From positions 558,001 through 622,000 of the forward strand of contig JANQSJ010000011.1 in the NCBI GenBank assembly GCA_028284065.1: 64,000 nt of DNA. Reading direction: 5' to 3'. The notes beneath the pieces were generated by a model. That model was not told the origin of the DNA and did no database searches. It saw only the letters and a list, made by a program, of their open reading frames with translations. Position 1 is the first letter of the stretch. Each line of letters starts with the position of its first letter. Of the stretch, positions 25,784 through 35,781 are shown one piece after another. This DNA is from Parvularculaceae bacterium (GTDB taxonomy: Bacteria; Pseudomonadota; Alphaproteobacteria; Caulobacterales; Parvularculaceae). A program made the translations under genes and the position numbers.

Positions 25784-28504
25784 TCAGTAAAGTCCGTTCA
25801 GATCCTCATCCTGCTCATCGGCGGCGGGGCCCTCCGCGAGCGGATCAAGATCGAAACCATCATCGAATACAGGCTCATCGCCGAAGGTGTCCTCGGCCTT
25901 GAATGCTTCGAGGATAATATTGCCTTCGCCCGGCGCGGCGGGCCGGCCGGTCTTTGCGTTCACGCGCACTAGCCGGATGCCTGAGGGCACGCGGAACGGC
26001 ACGCCCGGGGTCTCGGCGAGGGCGGCCGCCATGAAGTCGCCGAAGATCGGCGCGGCGACCTTGCCGCCCGCTTCGCCCTGGCCAAGGGTTGACGGCAGGT
26101 CGAAGCCGACAAAGACGCCGACGGCGATGTCAGGGGCGAACCCGACAAACCAGGCGTCCTTGTATTCGTTGGTTGTGCCTGTCTTGCCAGCGACGGGCTT
26201 TTCGACCATGCGCCGCACGCGCGCGCCCGTCCCACGGGCGACGACGCCTTCAAGCATCGAGACCATCTGATAGGCGGTCCGCGGATCGATCGCCTGTTGG
26301 CGCGCGTCCTCAAGGCTCGGCTCTTCCTGGCCCTCCCACAAGGAGGCTGAACAGACGTCGCACGCGCGCGCGTCTTCGCGGAAGATTGTCGCGCCATTGC
26401 GATCCTGGATGCGGTCGATGAGGAACGGCTCCACCGACTTGCCGCCATTCACAAATGTTGCGTACCCGGCGGTGAGCCGCATCAAGGTCGTCTCACCGGA
26501 GCCGAGCGAAATCGCAAGTTCACGCGGAAGGCGGTCGGAGAGATTGAATCGGCTCGCATATTCGACAATGCGGCCGATACCGAGATCCTGCGCGAGCCGC
26601 GCGGTCATCGTGTTGCGCGACTGCTCGATCCCGAGCCGCAACGTGCTTTCGCCATAAAAACGCCCGGCGACATAGTTCCCGGGTTTCCACCAGCTGTCGA
26701 TGCTTGGGGCCACGAATGGCGCGTCAAGGACAATGCTGGAAGGCGTATACCCGCTGTCGAGGGCGGCGGCGTAAACGAACGGCTTGAACGTAGAGCCCGG
26801 CTGACGCAGCGCCTGAACGGCGCGGTTGAATTCCGAAAGCTGGAAGGAAAAGCCGCCCACCATGGCCAAAACGCGGCCCGTATGCGGATCAAGCGCGACA
26901 AGCGCGCCGTTCACCGCCGGCGGCTGCTGCAATTCGAACGCCGGCAGGCCGTCAATCTCTCGCTGTCTGGCGGCGGCAGGCTCGGCGGCGGCAGCGGCCT
27001 TGGCGGCTTCGCCGTCCTCGCCTTCGTCGACTGCGGCGCTTTCCTTTTCGTCCGCATTGTCAGGTTCAAAGGCGGGTGACACATAAATGAGGTCGCCGCG
27101 CGAAAATACGTCGGACGCCTTCTTAATCTCCGGCCCCTGATTGTCGGCGGACTCGTGCGTCCGGGCCCAACCGAGAACGTCGACCGGCACGACGCCGCGC
27201 GCTTCGGCGTCAAGCGCGACCGTCGCGCTCTCATCCCCGGCCTCAAGCACGATCGCAGGACGCCAAGGAGCGAGATCGTCAACGATCTTCGGATGGCCGT
27301 CGACAGCCGCGAACGCCGCTTCAAGCGCCTCCGGATCGTCTCCCTCAACATCAATCACATCGATTGGACCGCGCCAGCCATGGCGGCGGTCATACTCAAC
27401 GAGCCATTTGCGCAACGTCGCGCCCGCCGCATCCTGAAGGCGCGGGTTCAGCGTCGTTCGAATCGACAGTCCGCCATCGTAGAGCCCGGCGGCGCCATAG
27501 CGGTCAGCGACCTGCTTGCGCACCTCTTCGGCGAAATATTCCGCAGCCCAATTGCGCGCGCCGAGAGGCGGCGCGATTTCCGCCTCCAGCGGCGTCGCCT
27601 TGGCGTCGTCGGCGATCTCCGCGGGCAGCTTTCCGTCCTCCGCCATACGGCCGATGACCCAGTTGCGGCGGTCTGTCGCCCGTTCCCGGTTACGCACCGG
27701 ATGATAGTTGCTGGGGCCCTTCGGGATAGCCGCAAGATACGCCGCCTCCTGAACGGTTAGCTGGTCGAGCGACTTATCAAAGTAATTGAGGGCCGCCGCC
27801 GCGACGCCGTAAGACCGATTGCCGAGATAAATTTCGTTCAAATAGAGTTCGAGGATCTTGTCCTTTTCGAACGTCCGCTCAATCCGGCGCGCGATCAGCC
27901 ATTCCCTCAGCTTGCGCTCAATCCTCTGTTCGCTCGACAGGAGGAAGTTCTTGGCGACCTGCTGCGTGATGGTCGACCCGCCCTCGAGCCGGCGTCCATT
28001 CAGGACATTGTCGATATTCGAGATCTGGGAGCGCAGGACGCCTTTCATATCGACGCCGCCATGCGTGTAGAAATTCTTGTCTTCGGCGGAGATGAACGCC
28101 TGCTTCACGAGATCGGGGATGGCGTCGATGGGCACGAAAATCCGCCGCTCTCGCGCAAATTCGGCGACCAGCGATCCGTCGCCGGCGTAAACCCGGGTGG
28201 TCACCGCCGGGGCGTAGTCGGCAAGCTGCTCATAATCGGGCAGATCCTGGCTCAGCTTATTGAGATAGAGCGCAGCGCCGCCGCCTGCGCCAATGGCGCC
28301 GAGCATGCCAACGCCAAAGATCGCTGAAACGACAGCGAGGGCGACGCCTAGCGCCCCGCGGCCGCCGCTTGACGGCGCAGCTTCGCGACCCTCGTCCAGG
28401 GGCGGCGCGGCGCGCTCGCGGGGTTCGGCCACCAACGGCGCGTCTGATTGCTTGAAAAGATCGTGCTCCATCTCGCCAACTCTCGAACCGTCCTGTTCGG
28501 GCAT
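25784..28504 (-). CDS. mrcA: penicillin-binding protein 1A, bifunctional peptidoglycan synthase
   Basis: 906 residues. A cytoplasmic Pro/Glu-rich tail precedes one transmembrane helix (about 50-80). The glycosyltransferase domain has EDKNFYTHGGVD (catalytic Glu), GGSTITQQVAKN and KILELYLNEIYLG. The transpeptidase domain has PGSTFKPFVY (active Ser and Lys), SRNT and VAGKTGTTNEYKDAWF. An acidic Ala-rich insertion (about 475-515) in the linker region and a CDVC pair near residue 730 are extra features. The C terminus is strongly acidic (LDPLAEGPAADEQDEDL). It polymerises and cross-links peptidoglycan. It sits between amiC (upstream) and prfB (downstream), the conserved alphaproteobacterial order. 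Confidence 0.95.
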   Translation of the reverse strand: MPEQDGSRVGEMEHDLFKQSDAPLVAEPRERAAPPLDEGREAAPSSGGRGALGVALAVVSAIFGVGMLGAIGAGGGAALYLNKLSQDLPDYEQLADYAPAVTTRVYAGDGSLVAEFARERRIFVPIDAIPDLVKQAFISAEDKNFYTHGGVDMKGVLRSQISNIDNVLNGRRLEGGSTITQQVAKNFLLSSEQRIERKLREWLIARRIERTFEKDKILELYLNEIYLGNRSYGVAAAALNYFDKSLDQLTVQEAAYLAAIPKGPSNYHPVRNRERATDRRNWVIGRMAEDGKLPAEIADDAKATPLEAEIAPPLGARNWAAEYFAEEVRKQVADRYGAAGLYDGGLSIRTTLNPRLQDAAGATLRKWLVEYDRRHGWRGPIDVIDVEGDDPEALEAAFAAVDGHPKIVDDLAPWRPAIVLEAGDESATVALDAEARGVVPVDVLGWARTHESADNQGPEIKKASDVFSRGDLIYVSPAFEPDNADEKESAAVDEGEDGEAAKAAAAAEPAAARQREIDGLPAFELQQPPAVNGALVALDPHTGRVLAMVGGFSFQLSEFNRAVQALRQPGSTFKPFVYAAALDSGYTPSSIVLDAPFVAPSIDSWWKPGNYVAGRFYGESTLRLGIEQSRNTMTARLAQDLGIGRIVEYASRFNLSDRLPRELAISLGSGETTLMRLTAGYATFVNGGKSVEPFLIDRIQDRNGATIFREDARACDVCSASLWEGQEEPSLEDARQQAIDPRTAYQMVSMLEGVVARGTGARVRRMVEKPVAGKTGTTNEYKDAWFVGFAPDIAVGVFVGFDLPSTLGQGEAGGKVAAPIFGDFMAAALAETPGVPFRVPSGIRLVRVNAKTGRPAAPGEGNIILEAFKAEDTFGDEPVFDDGFDLDPLAEGPAADEQDEDLNGLY

Positions 28505-28704
28505 AACCTCGTCCGGCCACTATAGTGGATTGCGCTTTGGATTGCGCCATTCGCAAGGTCGTCGGTCGCAGGGCCTCAGGCCCAATTCGGCGCGCAGCGC
28601 TTATTCCTTTGCGTGAGGTACCCGATCGCGTGAGTTTTGCCTATCGCTCGGCCGCCGGCCAGCAATTGAATTTTCCTTAGATTCGAATCGCGGGCGAACG
28701 TCGG

Positions 28705-30201
28705 TCAGCGCGACGCCGAGTTTGAGGCGTCCGCATGGCGTTCTGGCGGCAAGGAATTGAAGTAGGAATCGATCGCCTTCGCTACGGCGGCCATGGTGCG
28801 CGAACGCCACGCCTCGGAGACGAAATTCCGTTCGTCGTCGGCGTTCGACAAAAAGCCAAGCTCCAGGAGCACCGCCGGCACGTCGGGCGCGAGCAATACG
28901 CGAAGATCGCCCCGCCGGTGGGTGTTGTTAAGCAGCGGCGTGACGCCGCCCAACCTAGCGACAATAAGTTCGGCGAGCTGGTCCGACCGGCTGCCCGTAT
29001 GCTCATGGGCGAGATCGAACAGAATGCCCCTGACGTCCGGGTCCGTGCGGCGCAGATCGACGTCGAACACGACGAGATCGCCTTCTTCCTCGGCGACCAC
29101 CGCAGAACGCTGCGTGCCTTCTTCGGACAGCGTGTAAACCGAAGCGCCTCGCACCGAACGATCCTTCAGCGCGTCCGCGTGAATGGAGATGAACAGGTCA
29201 GCGCCGGCGTTGCGGGCGATCGGCGCGCGTTCCTGAAGGGCCAGGCGTTCGTCGCCGGCGCGCGTCAGCACGACGCGATAGTCCCCGATGGCCTCAAGGC
29301 GCGTCTGAAGTTCCTGTGCGGCCGCCAGCGTGACCGTCTTCTCTTTCGTGCCATTAACGCCGATAGCGCCAGGATCAGTGCCGCCATGGCCAGGGTCGAT
29401 CACAACCACTTTCTTCTCCGCGGGCACCTTTTCGGCGGAGCGCTCTTTGCGCGGCCGTCTCTCGGGCGCGCGGGCGGCGGCCTCTCGAGTCCGTTCAGCG
29501 CCGCCGTTTTCGGCTGTCCTGACAGGCTTTGCGGAGGGCGCCGAAGCCGGCCCGCCAGCGTCAGGGCCTTCGCCCTTGTTCCCTGCCGAATTCTGAGGCG
29601 TCTGGCGTTGCGGCTTTGCGGAAGGCGTATCGGCCCTCGCCGCAACTTTCCCAGATGCGGGCTTGGGTTTAGCGGTCGCCGCTGCGCCACTACGCGCGTC
29701 CGAGGCCGAAGAGGCCGCGCCGATGCTTGCCAGAAACGCCACCTTGTCCGCCGCGGAAAGATCAATGACGAGCCTGTGAAGCGGATTATCCGCCGATGGC
29801 GGGATCACGAACGCGTCATCGACCTTTGCGGAGCGTCGAAGCGTCACAACGACGCGAGCCAATGCGCCCTCATTCGGCGCATATCGGGCGCCGGAGACAA
29901 GTCCGCGACCCTTCGCATCTCGCGCCGAGGGACGCACCGCAGCAAGATTCGACAGATCAACGAACAGGCGGCCCGCGCCCTGCCCATCCCCGTCGAGCGC
30001 ATATTGCGGCGCCCCATTCATGTCGAAGACTATTCGGGTCTTGTCGGGCGCGCTCACGCCAAAACGCACGCTGCGCAGCTCGCTGGCCGCCTGCGCGGCG
30101 GCATGGGGCGAGTGGACGGCGGCGGCGAAGAGAACGGCTAAGACCAGCGATAACTGGCGCAAAACGGCGGTCCTGGTTGATTTGGCGTCTTTGTCGACCA
30201 T
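28705..30201 (-). CDS. amiC: N-acetylmuramoyl-L-alanine amidase (AMIN + Amidase_3)
   Basis: 498 residues. A signal peptide ends near VHSPHAAAQA (about 1-37). An AMIN domain follows (about 40-165, RIVFDMNGAPQYALD), then a long Ala/Lys/Pro linker (about 170-260). The zinc amidase domain is at about 262-485, with IDPGHGGTDPGAIG, SIHADAL and LLELGFLSNADDE. It cuts the bond between MurNAc and the stem peptide, for cell separation. It is divergent from rne across an 817-base gap and precedes mrcA by 200 bases on the same strand. The linker is longer and more charged than in E. coli AmiC. Confidence 0.93.
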   Translation of the reverse strand: MVDKDAKSTRTAVLRQLSLVLAVLFAAAVHSPHAAAQAASELRSVRFGVSAPDKTRIVFDMNGAPQYALDGDGQGAGRLFVDLSNLAAVRPSARDAKGRGLVSGARYAPNEGALARVVVTLRRSAKVDDAFVIPPSADNPLHRLVIDLSAADKVAFLASIGAASSASDARSGAAATAKPKPASGKVAARADTPSAKPQRQTPQNSAGNKGEGPDAGGPASAPSAKPVRTAENGGAERTREAAARAPERRPRKERSAEKVPAEKKVVVIDPGHGGTDPGAIGVNGTKEKTVTLAAAQELQTRLEAIGDYRVVLTRAGDERLALQERAPIARNAGADLFISIHADALKDRSVRGASVYTLSEEGTQRSAVVAEEEGDLVVFDVDLRRTDPDVRGILFDLAHEHTGSRSDQLAELIVARLGGVTPLLNNTHRRGDLRVLLAPDVPAVLLELGFLSNADDERNFVSEAWRSRTMAAVAKAIDSYFNSLPPERHADASNSASR

Positions 30202-31018
30202 CGGTGCTGATCATCGGTCCTGGCGCGACGGCTGCGTCGTAAACGCCCGCGCCGAACCTGGCGCTCCGCACTGCGGCGGGCGATTATGGCGGCGGGCCTG
30301 ATTGCTTCAGTTAAGGGTCCGCGATGCGAATTGCAGCGCCTTGCAACAAACATCCCCCTCGGCGCTAGCTCCTTTGGTTGAAGAAACCGCAACCGTCCAC
30401 ACTTCACACGCGAAAGCTAACGCTTCCTCAAACTGCGACGCGGGTATTCGATTAAGCTCGCATTAAGCGGTTTACCATCATTGGTAGAAGGCCCATGTAG
30501 CTTTTTTCCCCGTCTGATCGGCCGGCGCGCCGGCCGGTTGTTTTGTGGGAAGAAGCGCCCCGCCTTGACAGACGCCGCGATCGCGCGCCCTGATGTCGAG
30601 GCTGTCCGCCGCCGCGCCGCTATGGGCGCAGCGGGCTACTTGGACGCATTCGATCGGACGCCCCGTCGCCGATCGGCTGGCCGTTTCTGAAATGCGCTGC
30701 ATGGACTGCGTTAAGGGACAAGGGCCTGAGATTCGGGGTGAATTGCCGGCGATCGGCCGATGCGGCGCTTACGCGCCAGAGCGTCGGCCAGGCGATCGGC
30801 GAAGAATGGACGATCCGGAAGGATCGACCGCCCTTTTGGCGCCGACCTCGCCGTCGGCAAACTTTGGAAGCAATCGCCGATGACGAAGGCCCAACGCGCA
30901 TTGACCGGACCGGGCTCGCCCGCGCCGCGCGGCGCTGGGGACGCTCCGCATCGGCTGACCGATACAGAAAGCGGCCGACGCCCTGACATGGGCGGGCGGC
31001 GCTTTGGAGCCAGTTTAC
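30202..31018. promoter_or_regulatory. divergent amiC/rne promoter region and long rne leader
   Basis: 817 bases without a supported gene. An AT-richer part at about 30410-30510 is the best candidate for the rne promoter. Downstream are several perfect small hairpins: the 18-base palindrome CGGCCGGCG|CGCCGGCCG at 30519-30536 followed by a T-rich stretch, GGCGC-TTAC-GCGCC at 30764-30777, CGATCC-GGAA-GGATCG at 30811-30826 with a GNRA-type loop, and GCCGAC-(6)-GTCGGC at 30841-30858. In other bacteria the rne leader is long and structured and mediates RNase E autoregulation, so a similar role is plausible. GC-rich DNA also gives short hairpins by chance. Confidence 0.45.
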
Positions 31019-33985
31019 ATGTCACGAAAGATGCTTATCGACGCCGCGAACGAGGAAGAAGTTCGCGTTTGCGTACTTGAAAACAAGCGAGTCGAGGAAT
31101 TCGATTTTGAATCCGCTGCGCGCAAAGCCCTGCGCGGCAATATCTACCTAGCGAGAGTTACAAGGGTCGAACCATCGCTTCAGGCGGCGTTCGTGGAGTA
31201 TGGCGGCAATCGCCACGGTTTTCTCGCGTTCAGCGAAATTCACCCCGACTATTACCAAATCCCGGTATCTGATCGCGAAGCGATCCGCGCGGCCGAGGCC
31301 GAAGAAGCCGAGCTCGCCGACCTCCTCAATCTTCATCCTTCCGAAGAAGACGACCGCGGCGATGGGAATGGCGATGTTGACGCGCCCCTGGACGCGGCCG
31401 GCGAAGCCGATGCGGAGGCCTCCGCAGATGCCGCAGCGGATGACGAAGACCGGGAAACCCGCAAGGCGAAATCGTCGAAACCTCGTCGCGGGCGGCGGCG
31501 GCGCAAGGACAGGAAAGCCGATGCGGCCGACGCTGACTCAGCGGCCGATTCGGACGAGCCCCGCGCCGATGCCGAAAATGACGCGGCGACAGATGCCGAC
31601 GGCGGGGCCGGCGAAGATGGGCTGGAGACCGCTAAGCGCGCGGGCGACGAAAAGGGCGCGCAGGCGACCGCCGAAGAGCCTTCTGTGACGGACGGCATGG
31701 CTGAAAAGGAAGAAGAGGAAGAAGAGGAAGAAGAGGACGAGGCGAGCGAAGCGCACGACCCCAAACCCCACGATGCAAACGCGGAAGACGACACCGAGGA
31801 AGCCCCCGGCGAGCGCGTTCAGGCCGAAGAGCAGGACGAAGCCGGAGACGAGTTTGCGACCGGCGACGATGACGACGCGCCGCAAGAAGAAGCCGACGAT
31901 CTCACCGCGTCAGCGGACCTCGTCGAGGATGACGATGATCCCGAAGACTCCGACGCGGATGATGACGGCCTCGACGCGGCGACGCGCAGCGACCTGATGA
32001 AGCGCTATGAAGACGCGCGCCGCAAGCGCATGCGCCTTCTTCGCAACTACAAAATCCAGGAAGTCATCAAACGCCGCCAGATCCTGCTCGTCCAGGTCGT
32101 CAAGGAGGAGCGCGGCAACAAGGGCGCGGCGCTGACCACCTATCTGTCGCTCGCCGGCCGCTATTGCGTCCTGATGCCGAATACGGCCCGCGGCGGCGGC
32201 ATTTCGCGGAAGATCCCGAACGCAAGCGACCGAAAGCGTCTGCGCAAGGTCGTCGACGGGCTTGAGGTGCCGAAGGGCATGGGGCTCATCATCCGCACGG
32301 CCGGAGCGAAACGCACCAAGGCCGAGATTAAGCGCGACTATGACTATCTCGCGCGGCTTTGGGAAAACATCCGTTCACAGACGCTTGAGTCCATCGCGCC
32401 GGCGCTGATCTATGAGGAAGCGAGCCTCATCAAGCGCGCGATCCGCGACCTTTACGACAAGGATATCGACCAGGTCCTTGTGCACGGCGAGGAAGGGTAT
32501 CGCGAGGCGAAGGACTTCATGAAAATGCTCATGCCGTCGCACGCGAAGAACGTTCAGCCGTACAAGGAAGATACGCCGCTTTTCCTGAAATACGGCGTGG
32601 AGAAACAGCTTGACGCCATGTACGAGCCGGTCGTGCGGCTGAAGTCGGGCGGCTATATCGTCATCAATCAGACCGAGGCGCTGATCGCGATCGACGTGAA
32701 CTCAGGCAAGGCGACGCGCGAGCGCAATATCGAACAGACCGCGCTGAAGACGAATCTTGAGGCGGCGAAAGAGCTTTCGCGCCAGTGCCGCCTGCGCGAC
32801 CTCGCCGGTCTCATCGTCGTCGACTTCATCGACATGGACGAGCACCGAAACAACCGTTCGGTCGAAAAGAAGTTCAAAGATGCGCTGAAGACCGACCGCG
32901 CGCGCATCCAGGTCGGCCGCATTTCGAACTTCGGCCTGCTTGAAATGTCGCGGCAGCGCCGCCGGTCCGGCATCGTTGACGGCACGACGAACGCCTGTCC
33001 TACCTGCCATGGGGCGGGTGTGGTGCGCTCCCGCGAGATGGCGGGGCTCAGGATCCTCCGCGCCATTGAAGCGGAGGCGATTGAGGGCCGCGCGGAAGTG
33101 CTCACAGTAAAAGCGTCCGCGGACGTTGTTCTTTATGTGCTGAACGAGAAACGCGACTGGCTAATCCGCATCGAGAACGCCTATGGGGTGAAAACCGAGC
33201 TGCAGGCGGATGCCGAAAAGCACGGCGACCACTACGACATAGAGCGGCGCGGCGCCCGCAAGGCGCAGCAGGTGGAGGCGGCCGTGCGCGCCGACCTGTC
33301 GGAAATGGCCGAAGTTGACGCTGATACGTCTACGGAACGCGATGAGGCGAGTCGCGACCAGGCGGACGCATCCGCAAGCGACGATGACGAAAGCGGCGAC
33401 CGCAAACGGCGTCGGCGGCGTCGGCGGCGTAAGGGCGGCGATGCGGAAAGCGCAACTGCGTCGGAAGCAAGCTCCGGCGAAGACGACGCGGCGGTCGATG
33501 CCGACGCCGACCCGGAGAATGAGGACGATAAACCCAAAAAACGCCGCCGGCGGGGCAGACGCGGCGGACGCCGGGCTGCGCGCAAGGATGGCGACGACAT
33601 CACGGCGGATGACGACACTACGGCGAATGAAGGGTCGTCAGACGAGGCGAGCGTCGACGCCTCGGCTGAGGAGACGGCCGGCGGAGATAATGACGGGCGA
33701 ACGCCCCAGGACGATAGCGAGGCCGTCAGACCGGCCGCAATGACGCGGCCCCCGGCGACCATGAACGCATCGGACGGCGACGTCGACGAGCCTGAGAACG
33801 TCGAAATGTCTGGCGACGACGGCTTTCGAGACCCTTCTGACGGCGATATTGAAGACGCAGCTGTGGACGAAATCGAGGACTTGGAGCCGTTGGAAGCGTC
33901 CCTGGGCGCCGATGCGGACGAGGCCCCGGCCAAGAAGCGCAAGGCAAGCCGAAAGGGCTGGTGGCAAAGGGCGATTGGCGGGTGA
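31019..33985 (+). CDS. rne: ribonuclease E
   Basis: 988 residues from ATG 31019, with GGAG 9 bases upstream; a TTG at 31004 is less likely. The S1 domain begins at about 36 (RGNIYLARVTRVEPSLQAAF) and is split by about 250 residues of acidic, Asp/Glu/Ala-rich sequence (about 90-344, including a run of Glu) before resuming at YKIQEVIKRRQILLVQVVKE. The 5' sensor, DNase-like catalytic site (ALIAIDVNSG, GLIVVDFIDMD) and Zn-link (CPTCHGAG) follow. The tail (about 760-988) is charged and disordered with RRRRRRK and RRGRRGG patches that would bind RNA and degradosome partners. It initiates mRNA decay and rRNA processing. Confidence 0.96.
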   Translation: MSRKMLIDAANEEEVRVCVLENKRVEEFDFESAARKALRGNIYLARVTRVEPSLQAAFVEYGGNRHGFLAFSEIHPDYYQIPVSDREAIRAAEAEEAELADLLNLHPSEEDDRGDGNGDVDAPLDAAGEADAEASADAAADDEDRETRKAKSSKPRRGRRRRKDRKADAADADSAADSDEPRADAENDAATDADGGAGEDGLETAKRAGDEKGAQATAEEPSVTDGMAEKEEEEEEEEEDEASEAHDPKPHDANAEDDTEEAPGERVQAEEQDEAGDEFATGDDDDAPQEEADDLTASADLVEDDDDPEDSDADDDGLDAATRSDLMKRYEDARRKRMRLLRNYKIQEVIKRRQILLVQVVKEERGNKGAALTTYLSLAGRYCVLMPNTARGGGISRKIPNASDRKRLRKVVDGLEVPKGMGLIIRTAGAKRTKAEIKRDYDYLARLWENIRSQTLESIAPALIYEEASLIKRAIRDLYDKDIDQVLVHGEEGYREAKDFMKMLMPSHAKNVQPYKEDTPLFLKYGVEKQLDAMYEPVVRLKSGGYIVINQTEALIAIDVNSGKATRERNIEQTALKTNLEAAKELSRQCRLRDLAGLIVVDFIDMDEHRNNRSVEKKFKDALKTDRARIQVGRISNFGLLEMSRQRRRSGIVDGTTNACPTCHGAGVVRSREMAGLRILRAIEAEAIEGRAEVLTVKASADVVLYVLNEKRDWLIRIENAYGVKTELQADAEKHGDHYDIERRGARKAQQVEAAVRADLSEMAEVDADTSTERDEASRDQADASASDDDESGDRKRRRRRRRRKGGDAESATASEASSGEDDAAVDADADPENEDDKPKKRRRRGRRGGRRAARKDGDDITADDDTTANEGSSDEASVDASAEETAGGDNDGRTPQDDSEAVRPAAMTRPPATMNASDGDVDEPENVEMSGDDGFRDPSDGDIEDAAVDEIEDLEPLEASLGADADEAPAKKRKASRKGWWQRAIGG

Positions 33986-34217
33986 CGCGGCGACGGAAAC
34001 GAGCCGTTCGACGCGATTAACCAATCGGCGGCGGTATGCGCCGACGTCTGGCCACTCCGCACGCCCCCGCATCGCGTCATAATTTGGCCGCCGCGATGCG
34101 CTAGATGGACTTGGCGATGCAGATTGACGGCTGGTCGGCGGATACGGCCCCGAAGCGGCCTGGAAGGACCACCGCGACGAAGAAAACCGGCGCGATGAAA
34201 CTGTCGAGTGTAAAAGC

Positions 34218-35630
34218 ATGCGTGGATTTGAGCCCGAACGCGTAGAAAGGGCGGCATCGGCGCGGCGGTTCAGCCGGGCGGGCGTCGCCATTCGGAATGG
34301 CCTGATCGCTGTGGCGTTCGCAGCGGGTCAGGCGATCGCTTCGGGCGCCGCATCGGCGCAGACGCTTCTCCGCGACGCGGAGATCGAAGGCTGGCTGCGC
34401 GAAAAGTCGGACCCGATCCTTGAAGTCGCGGGGATCGAACCTGAGCGCATAGACATCCTCCTGGTCGGCGATCCGACGCTCAACGCCTTTGCGGGCGGGC
34501 GGATCATGGGATTCCACACCGGCCTCTTCACGACGGCCGAAACGCCCAATGAGATCGAGGCGGTGATCGCGCACGAAGTTGCGCACATCTCGGGCGGCCA
34601 CACGGCGCGCTCTGATTCGGTCGCCGCGGCGGCGACGGCGCCGATGCTTCTCAGCCTCGTTCTGGCGGCCGGCGCGGTCGCGGCCGGCGCGCCGCAAGCC
34701 GGAATCGGCCTTCTCGGCCTCGGCCAGACGATCGGCATCGCCAATTACCTGAAATACTCCCGCAGCCAGGAATCCGGCGCCGACCAAGCCGGCATCACCT
34801 TCCTTGAACAGCTAGGCAAATCCGGAAAAGGCGCAATCGATCTGTGGAGCCGGATGAGCAACTCGCAGATCATTCGCGGTCAGAAGATAAACCCCTACCT
34901 CGTCACGCACCCGCTTCCCCTGGATAGGGAGGAGGCATTGCGCGCCCGCGTCGAGGCTTCTCCGCTTTACAACGTGGTCGATCCGCCTGAAGAAATATAT
35001 CGCTTACGGATGATACAGGCGAAGATTTACGGCTTTCTTCAGGAAACGCACCTGACCCTGCGTCAGTATCCAGAGTCGGATACCTCAGACCCCGCCCGTT
35101 ACGCCCGCGCGGTCGCCTACTACCGGGCGGCGGATATCACGTCCGCGCAAAAAGAAATCGACGCGCTGATCGAGCAATATCCCGACGTTCCGTATTTTCA
35201 TGAACTTAAAGGACAGATGCTGTTCGAATTCGGACGGATCGAGGAGTCTATCTCGCCGCACCGCACGTCTGTGGAGCTTGCGCCGGGCGAAGCGCTTTTC
35301 CGGGTCAATCTCGGGCGCTCGCTGCTCGGCCGCGAGGACAAGGAGTCGGCGAAGCTCGCCATCGAGGAATTGCGCCGCGCGATCCTTATCGAGCCCGATA
35401 ACTCGTTCGCCTGGTTCGAGCTTTCCCGCGCTTACGGCCTGATAGGGGAAATCCCGATGGCGCACCTGGCGACGGCGGAGTCGAAATACCATAGCGGCCG
35501 AATCGGAGAGGCCGCGCAATTCGCGCAGCGCGCCCTTACGGCTCTCCCGCCGGGATCGCCTGAGGCGCGCCGCGCCCAGGACGTGCTCGCCGCGGCGCGC
35601 GCCAAGGCGCAGGACAGGCGAAGGCGATGA
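34218..35630 (+). CDS. M48 family metalloprotease with TPR repeats (BepA-like)
   Basis: 470 residues. A basic N terminus and hydrophobic stretch ending SGAASAQT (about 25-48) form a signal peptide. The peptidase domain has the zinc motif HEVAH (119-123), a following SGGH, and the third ligand Glu185 in SQESGADQ. Residues about 280-460 carry tetratricopeptide-type helices (YYRAADITSAQKEIDALIEQ, ELKGQMLFEFGRIEES). The layout matches BepA/YfgC, a periplasmic quality-control protease for outer membrane assembly (BAM, LptD). It follows rne by 232 bases and precedes the DsbA-like gene. The ribosome site is weak and the true start could vary. Confidence 0.9.
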   Translation: MRGFEPERVERAASARRFSRAGVAIRNGLIAVAFAAGQAIASGAASAQTLLRDAEIEGWLREKSDPILEVAGIEPERIDILLVGDPTLNAFAGGRIMGFHTGLFTTAETPNEIEAVIAHEVAHISGGHTARSDSVAAAATAPMLLSLVLAAGAVAAGAPQAGIGLLGLGQTIGIANYLKYSRSQESGADQAGITFLEQLGKSGKGAIDLWSRMSNSQIIRGQKINPYLVTHPLPLDREEALRARVEASPLYNVVDPPEEIYRLRMIQAKIYGFLQETHLTLRQYPESDTSDPARYARAVAYYRAADITSAQKEIDALIEQYPDVPYFHELKGQMLFEFGRIEESISPHRTSVELAPGEALFRVNLGRSLLGREDKESAKLAIEELRRAILIEPDNSFAWFELSRAYGLIGEIPMAHLATAESKYHSGRIGEAAQFAQRALTALPPGSPEARRAQDVLAAARAKAQDRRRR

Positions 35631-35781
35631 CGCCCAGCTTTATGAATTGGCCGCCTGCGGAAGTCGCCTGGCGGGAATGTGAGCGCCGCCCAACCTTGAC
35701 TGCGGGCCGAGAGGCCGCTTCATCAATCGGCAATAAACGTTGAGGCGCACCGGGCGCGACCGATCAGGGGACGATTGATCA

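Noticed and set aside
28735..30141. 468-codon plus-strand frame opposite amiC
   Set aside because: Shadow of a well-supported amidase gene.
33232..34257. 341-codon minus-strand frame opposite the RNase E tail
   Set aside because: Ser/Arg-rich mirror of the acidic low-complexity tail; no signature.
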